Below, piece after piece: positions 51,494 to 55,409 of a stretch of 55,409 nt of DNA (positions within the stretch are counted from its first letter, which is position 1; each line of letters begins with the position of its first letter). Source of the DNA: Planctomycetota bacterium (GTDB lineage: Bacteria; Planctomycetota; UBA1135; UBA2386); the NCBI GenBank assembly GCA_028281765.1, contig JANQJF010000108.1:1-55409 (forward strand). The letters run 5' to 3'. A program made the translations under genes and the position numbers. Under the pieces are notes generated by a model, which saw only the letters and a program-made list of their open reading frames with translations, was not told the DNA's origin and made no database searches.

Positions 51494-52558
51494 CTACTCG
51501 GCGTGACTGGCGAACTGGCCGTCCGCCTCTCGTTCGTGTCGCACACCCTGCGCGAACGCCTGCAGCGTCCGAGCACCTTCCACGATCGACATTCCCGTGA
51601 AGTCGACGGCCGTCACCGTGCCCGTTCGCTGTGCGAGCTCGTGGCGATAGGTCCGGTCGTAGTACGCGAGCAGAACCGAGCACGCCTCTCGCAGTTGCCC
51701 CCGCTCGATGAATTCGATCGCCGCGTTCGCGTGTTGCCCACCCAGGCGTTTGCGAATGCGCTCGGTGGACGCGATGAGATCCGCGGGTTCGGCATCGCCG
51801 TAGAGCTCCGCCAAGTGCTCGATGCGCTCCTGCTCCGAACGCACGACCTCGATCGTCGGCGCCTTCTGCATGTGCGCATAGAGCGCGTCGGGGACGTGAC
51901 ACTTGCCGACGCGTCGACTCTCGCCTTCGATCCACACGGTGTCCCGATCGCGAAACTCGTCCCATGAGGCCGCGATCATGTTGTGCAAGTGCTCGGTCGA
52001 CGGTTGCTCGGGCATGCAGAGACCGCCGAACGCACTGCCGCGGTGATTCGCCAGCCCTTCGAGGTCGATGACTGCTTCGCCCGACGTCGCGAGTTCACGC
52101 AGGAGTTCGGTCTTCGCGGTGCCGGTCATACCGGCCAAGACGACCAATCGACGCGGACTCGAGAGCGTGTCCCGCGTCCACCGCTTGTACGCCTTGTAGC
52201 CGCCGTCGAGCACGCGCACCTCGAGTCCCGCCACGCTCAGCACCCAGGCCATGCTCTGACTGCGCATGCCGCCCCGCCAGCAGTGCACGCGCAGCGTGCC
52301 GCCCTCGGTCAGCGCCCTGGCGCGACGCACGAACTCCGCACACTTCGGACCCGCCAGCTCGAAGCCGAGTTCGACCGCATCGTTCGGGCCGACCTGCGTG
52401 TAGCAGCGGCCGACGCGACGCCGTTCCTGATCGCTGAAGATCGGAAAAGACACGGCACCCGGAATGTGGCCCTGCTCGAACTCCGTCGGACTCCGCACGT
52501 CGAGGATCGGACCGCGGGCGGCCAAGAACTCATGCGGTGGGATCGGGTCGACTTTCAC
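51494..52558 (-). CDS. mnmH: tRNA 2-selenouridine/geranyl-2-thiouridine synthase
   Basis: The protein has 354 residues. The rhodanese domain (about 5-125) opens with ILDVRSPTEFEQGHIPGAVS and has catalytic Cys93 in VHCWRGGMRS. A P-loop domain follows: LAGMTGTAKT at 141-150, which has Ala148 where a Gly is usual in the Walker A motif. Family phrases AVIDLEGLANHRGSAFGGL and TVWIEGESRRVGKCHVP confirm MnmH/SelU (YbbB). The enzyme converts 2-thiouridine at the wobble position of some tRNAs to its geranylated and then selenium form. No selD or other selenium gene is in the window. It is a housekeeping gene in an otherwise patchy region. Confidence 0.96.
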   Translation of the reverse strand: MKVDPIPPHEFLAARGPILDVRSPTEFEQGHIPGAVSFPIFSDQERRRVGRCYTQVGPNDAVELGFELAGPKCAEFVRRARALTEGGTLRVHCWRGGMRSQSMAWVLSVAGLEVRVLDGGYKAYKRWTRDTLSSPRRLVVLAGMTGTAKTELLRELATSGEAVIDLEGLANHRGSAFGGLCMPEQPSTEHLHNMIAASWDEFRDRDTVWIEGESRRVGKCHVPDALYAHMQKAPTIEVVRSEQERIEHLAELYGDAEPADLIASTERIRKRLGGQHANAAIEFIERGQLREACSVLLAYYDRTYRHELAQRTGTVTAVDFTGMSIVEGARTLQAFAQGVRHEREADGQFASHAE

Positions 52559-52635
52559 GGATTCGGGTCAGCGAGGAGCGGACATCCTAGCCATGCGGAT
52601 CGCGCGCATGGCAAGCGGCTTCCAAGACCGGCGGT

Positions 52636-54057
52636 ATGCTGAGCCCGATGCGATCCAGCCTCTCGGCACGATTCGCGGCTTTCGTCCTGACCGCGTTCGG
52701 AGTCACCGCGCAAGACGCCCCGCCCCCCGTCAAGGTCTACATCCTCAGCGGCCAGTCCAACATGGTCGGGATCGGTCAGGTCACGGGTGGCGGTCGGCGC
52801 TGGGGCTCGGAGTTCCTCGACCCCGTCGTGTCGGTCTACCCGGGACAATACGAACCGAACGCGGACTACGACACGGTCCCGCCGATGAAGACGCTCGCGC
52901 TGAGCGCGTTCGGCGGCGTGCGCCCGACTCCGTATCCAGGCGGCGGCACGCAGGTCGTGCGCGGATCGTTGCAGGTGAAGGAAACCGGCGTCTACGAGCT
53001 GCGGCCGGGCTACGCCGACTCGACGTTCAACATTATGGAGGTCGCCGGCCGTGAGGTATACCGCCGCGAGATCGGCGCGAGTGCACAGCACACTCAGATC
53101 CCGCTGGAGGCCGGCGTCCGCGTCCCGTTCAAGATCACATACCTCAACGACAAGGCAAACGGACTCGGCTGGATCGCACGCGTCGACATCCCGGGCACGC
53201 TCGCGACGGTCGTGAAGCAGGACGGCAAGTTCCCCCAACTCGTCGACGAATCCGGCGCCTGGGTCGAACGCGACGACGTCTGGTATCGCGGCGTCGTCAC
53301 GGCAACCGCGAATCGCTGGCTGAGCGTCGGCTGTGGCGCAGGGAAGAACAAGATCGGTCCCGAGCTCGGGTTCGGTCACGTCCTCGGAGACCACCACGAC
53401 GCGCCCGTGCTGCTGCTCAAGGCCTCGCAGGGCAACCGCTCGCTCGCGTGGGACTTCCTGCCGCCGGGGAGTGAGCGGTACGAAGTCGACGGCAAGGTGT
53501 ACGCCGGCTACCGCGACTCGCCGGCCGTCTGGGACAAGGGCTCGGAGCCGAAGGCGATCCAATGGTACGCAGGCAAGCAGTACGACGACTGCTTCGACGC
53601 CGCGAAGCAGGTGCTCGCGAACTTCGACGAGGAGTTCCCGCAGTTCGCTGGCCGGGGCTACGAGATCGCCGGCTTCGCGTGGTGGCAGGGACACAAGGAC
53701 CAGGGCAACGCCGTGCACGCCGCTCGCTACGAGCAGAACCTCGTCCACCTCATCGAGACGTTGCGCCGCGAGTTCGAAGCGCCAAGCGCGCCGTTCGTGA
53801 TCGCGACGATCGGGTTCGGCGGCTGGGACATGGATGGAAACGCTCTGACCGTCGCAAACGCGCAGCTCAACGTCGGCAACCGCGACGCCCATCCCGACCT
53901 GCACAACGTCAAGACGGTCGAAACGCGAGACTTCTGGATCTCCGCGGACCGATCGCCGCGAAACCAGGGGTTCCACTACAACCAGAACGCCGAGACCTAC
54001 ATGCGAGTCGGCGAAGCGTTGGGGCGCGGGATGGTCGAGCTACTGGAAAAGAACTGA
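52636..54057 (+). CDS. Secreted sialate O-acetylesterase/SGNH-like esterase with an inserted beta domain
   Basis: The protein has 473 residues. A signal peptide (about 1-25) precedes a SASA/DUF303-type esterase. The block I motif YILSGQSNMVG holds the nucleophile Ser41. Later motifs are LLLKASQGNRSLAWDF, IAGFAWWQGHKDQGN and QGFHYNQNAETYMRVGEALG (the final His block). Between about 95 and 190 an inserted beta domain reads GSLQVKETGVYELRPGYADS and IPLEAGVRVPFKITYLNDKA, similar to PA14-like carbohydrate-binding domains. It would remove acetyl groups from polysaccharides outside the cell. Starts ATG 52636 and ATG 52648 are both possible. The 3' end abuts the kinase pseudogene. Confidence 0.9.
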   Translation: MLSPMRSSLSARFAAFVLTAFGVTAQDAPPPVKVYILSGQSNMVGIGQVTGGGRRWGSEFLDPVVSVYPGQYEPNADYDTVPPMKTLALSAFGGVRPTPYPGGGTQVVRGSLQVKETGVYELRPGYADSTFNIMEVAGREVYRREIGASAQHTQIPLEAGVRVPFKITYLNDKANGLGWIARVDIPGTLATVVKQDGKFPQLVDESGAWVERDDVWYRGVVTATANRWLSVGCGAGKNKIGPELGFGHVLGDHHDAPVLLLKASQGNRSLAWDFLPPGSERYEVDGKVYAGYRDSPAVWDKGSEPKAIQWYAGKQYDDCFDAAKQVLANFDEEFPQFAGRGYEIAGFAWWQGHKDQGNAVHAARYEQNLVHLIETLRREFEAPSAPFVIATIGFGGWDMDGNALTVANAQLNVGNRDAHPDLHNVKTVETRDFWISADRSPRNQGFHYNQNAETYMRVGEALGRGMVELLEKN

Positions 54058-54324
54058 GTCAGCGCGAGCGCCTGTCGTTCGGCCTCGAAGTGCTGCAAGA
54101 CCTGCCGCGAGTCCATGCCGAGGCGGACGAACTTCAGAGCGACTTGTCGTCGCACCCGATCCGCGAAGACCGCCGCGCACGAACTCGAGCCCCTCGATCC
54201 GCTCTCGCAGCGCCTCACCACCCTCGGGATGCGCTCGACAGAACGCCTCGACGTCCGTCTCGCCCGACTCGATCCACGCGTGGAGCAGCGCATCGAGCGT
54301 GTGGTCGTCAGGCGGGCACATCAC
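54058..54324 (-). pseudogene. Decayed planctomycete-type Ser/Thr protein kinase gene (N-terminal part only)
   Basis: From ATG 54324 one frame gives MMCPPDDHTLDALLHAWIES, then FCRAHPEGGEALRERIEGLE, as in the N-termini of planctomycete kinases. After about 54165 the other frame takes over: RRQVALKFVRLGMDSRQVLQ, HFEAERQALAL, the VAxK strand and following helix of a kinase N-lobe. The two parts are in different frames and the glycine-rich loop between them is missing, so a deletion plus frameshift has occurred. The rest of the kinase is gone, replaced by the esterase gene. Upstream (54325-54394, same strand) a short frame ends in GYDSGDVPA and overlaps this start, perhaps the tail of a former partner gene. 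Confidence 0.72.
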
Positions 54325-54394
54325 CCGAGTCGTATCCGAAACCGCGCCGCGATCTCCGGAACAGGTCGGCCGTCCGATCGGCCACTAGCTCGGA

Positions 54395-55306
54395 ATGCGT
54401 CGCCTCTTCGCCTTGGCCGCGGCCGCGTGGCTCACCGGGTCCGCCGTCGCCCAGCTTCCGCTGCGCCCGCTGCGGTTCGCACTCGAGCAGAAGACCACGT
54501 TCGACGTCACGACGATGACCGAGCTGAACCTCGGCCTCGCCGGAGCCCGCACGGAGCTGACGCTGCGCGTCTCGATGGAGGCCATCGAAGTCGACGGCGA
54601 CAAGACGCGCCTCCGCATCACGTGGGACGAGGTGTTCGGCGAGATCGCGATCCGGCTGATGACGATCCGGTTCGACTCGACGAAAGACGTCAAGTCGTCG
54701 ACCTACAAAACCGGCCAGCCGCTCGCCGACCGACTCGGCAGCAGCATCGTCGACGACATCAAGGCCCCGCATCTCGCGCTCAAGGGCTTCGAATACGACG
54801 TCATCGTCGACGCGCGCGGCGCGATCGTCGACGTTCCGGACCTCGGCGAGAAGCTCGACGCCTTTCGCAAGCGCATGAAGAAAGTGTCGAACCCGAAGAT
54901 GGTGCGCGGGTTCATGACGGAAGAAGGCGTGCGCTGGCAGGTGCGCATGCTGGTGCCGGCGCAGCCGGCCGAAGGCGCGAAGATCGGCGACGCGTGGAAA
55001 CATCCGGCCGTTCTCGGGCTCGGCAACAGCGGCATGGGTCGCGTCGAAACGGACATCCGCTGCGACCTGAAGTCGACCGACAAGGAGAAGGCGACGATCG
55101 AGTGGAGCGGCACACCGGCAATCCACAGCCCGAAGATCCACGTCAAGGAGAGCGCACTGAAGGGCTCGCAGGTGCTGTCGATGGACGACGGTCTCCCGCT
55201 GTCCGTCGAAGCTGAGTTCGAACTCGACGTGGTGATGAAGAGCCGCATCGGCGCGATGCCGCAGAAGCTCGCCTGCGACTACGAGGTCGTACGGATCAAG
55301 AAGTAG
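54395..55306 (+). CDS. Secreted protein of unknown function
   Basis: The protein has 303 residues with signal peptide MRRLFALAAAAWLTGSAVA. The mature part is beta-rich, with alternating hydrophobic residues (QKTTFDVTTMTELNLGL, LRVSMEAIEVDGDKTRLRIT, FEYDVIVDARGAIVDVPDL) and a late strand EAEFELDVVMKSRIG. The pattern resembles DUF6263-type planctomycete secreted proteins, but I cannot confirm this. ATG 54395 is the first in-frame start giving a signal. It overlaps nothing and is followed after 6 bp by the 97-bp repeat copy B. Confidence 0.78.
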   Translation: MRRLFALAAAAWLTGSAVAQLPLRPLRFALEQKTTFDVTTMTELNLGLAGARTELTLRVSMEAIEVDGDKTRLRITWDEVFGEIAIRLMTIRFDSTKDVKSSTYKTGQPLADRLGSSIVDDIKAPHLALKGFEYDVIVDARGAIVDVPDLGEKLDAFRKRMKKVSNPKMVRGFMTEEGVRWQVRMLVPAQPAEGAKIGDAWKHPAVLGLGNSGMGRVETDIRCDLKSTDKEKATIEWSGTPAIHSPKIHVKESALKGSQVLSMDDGLPLSVEAEFELDVVMKSRIGAMPQKLACDYEVVRIKK

Positions 55307-55312
55307 GCCGCG

Positions 55313-55409
55313 CTAGTGTTCCTCGTCTGAAGTCCGTAGTGGAAGTAGCCGCGTCAGTCGATTCGCTCGCAAGGCGCTGCGACGACACGGCTTGTCAGTG
55401 GACAAGTTG
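55313..55409 (+). repeat. 97-bp dispersed repeat, copy B (cut by the window end)
   Basis: This copy aligns without gaps to 49610-49706, with 11 differences. It starts 6 bp after a stop codon and runs to the last base of the window. The final CTTGTC/GACAAG hairpin arms are perfect here. In reverse complement its end matches the first 50 bases of the window, so the window ends carry inverted copies of the same element. Confidence 0.9.

Overview
The window is G+C-rich DNA with dense long open frames. I infer a free-living, probably aquatic member of the Planctomycetota. The reasons are: three ECF sigma factors fused through one membrane helix to large extracytoplasmic domains, two of them built from carboxypeptidase-regulatory-like repeats; giant secreted proteins with Asp-box/sortilin, parallel beta-helix and FG-GAP repeats; a recurring C-terminal module on secreted proteins; a CHAT-domain protein; and the wreck of a planctomycete-type Ser/Thr kinase gene. 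No rRNA, tRNA, CRISPR array, prophage or complete insertion sequence was recognised.

Layout. 0-4.3 kb: an ECF-like sigma factor coupled to a membrane protein (probable anti-sigma), a small unknown gene, a secreted serine hydrolase and an MscS channel. 4.4-10.8 kb: a 1302-residue lipoprotein converging on a secreted beta-helix protein. 10.9-12.0 kb: a MarR regulator and a DoxX membrane protein that share a 10-bp palindromic operator. 12-16 kb: a small lipoprotein coupled to a 1091-residue sortilin-like protein. 15.9-20.9 kb: two paralogous thioredoxin-fold proteins with an SxxC motif flank ECF fusion 1. 21-30.8 kb: an alpha/beta hydrolase, an Asp-box protein, ECF fusion 2 and two secreted proteins. 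30.8-34.5 kb: an operon of ECF sigma factor, anti-sigma factor and CHAT protein. 34.6-40.3 kb: ECF fusion 3 is divergent from an FG-GAP lipoprotein. 40.4-41.5 kb: a small protein with an F-box-like N-terminus is divergent from a BLUF blue-light sensor. 41.5-49.4 kb: a tight chemotaxis operon, cheA-cheW-mcp-cheY-cheB-cheR-cheX, whose receptor is soluble and has four PAS-like domains. 49.6-55.4 kb: a patchy region with two copies of a 97-bp repeat, a truncated secreted-protein remnant, a decayed kinase gene, small unknown genes, a SnoaL-like protein, mnmH/selU, a SGNH/sialate esterase-like protein and a secreted protein of unknown function.

How it may work together (inference). The window is dominated by envelope sensing and surface proteins. 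Four sigma systems could link extracytoplasmic signals to transcription: the pair at 233-1461, the CHAT operon and the three membrane-tethered fusions, counting the fusions as one type. The chemotaxis operon is complete enough to work alone, and the adjacent BLUF gene raises the possibility of a light input. Both window ends fall inside inverted copies of the 97-bp repeat, which looks like an assembly boundary set by a multicopy repeat.
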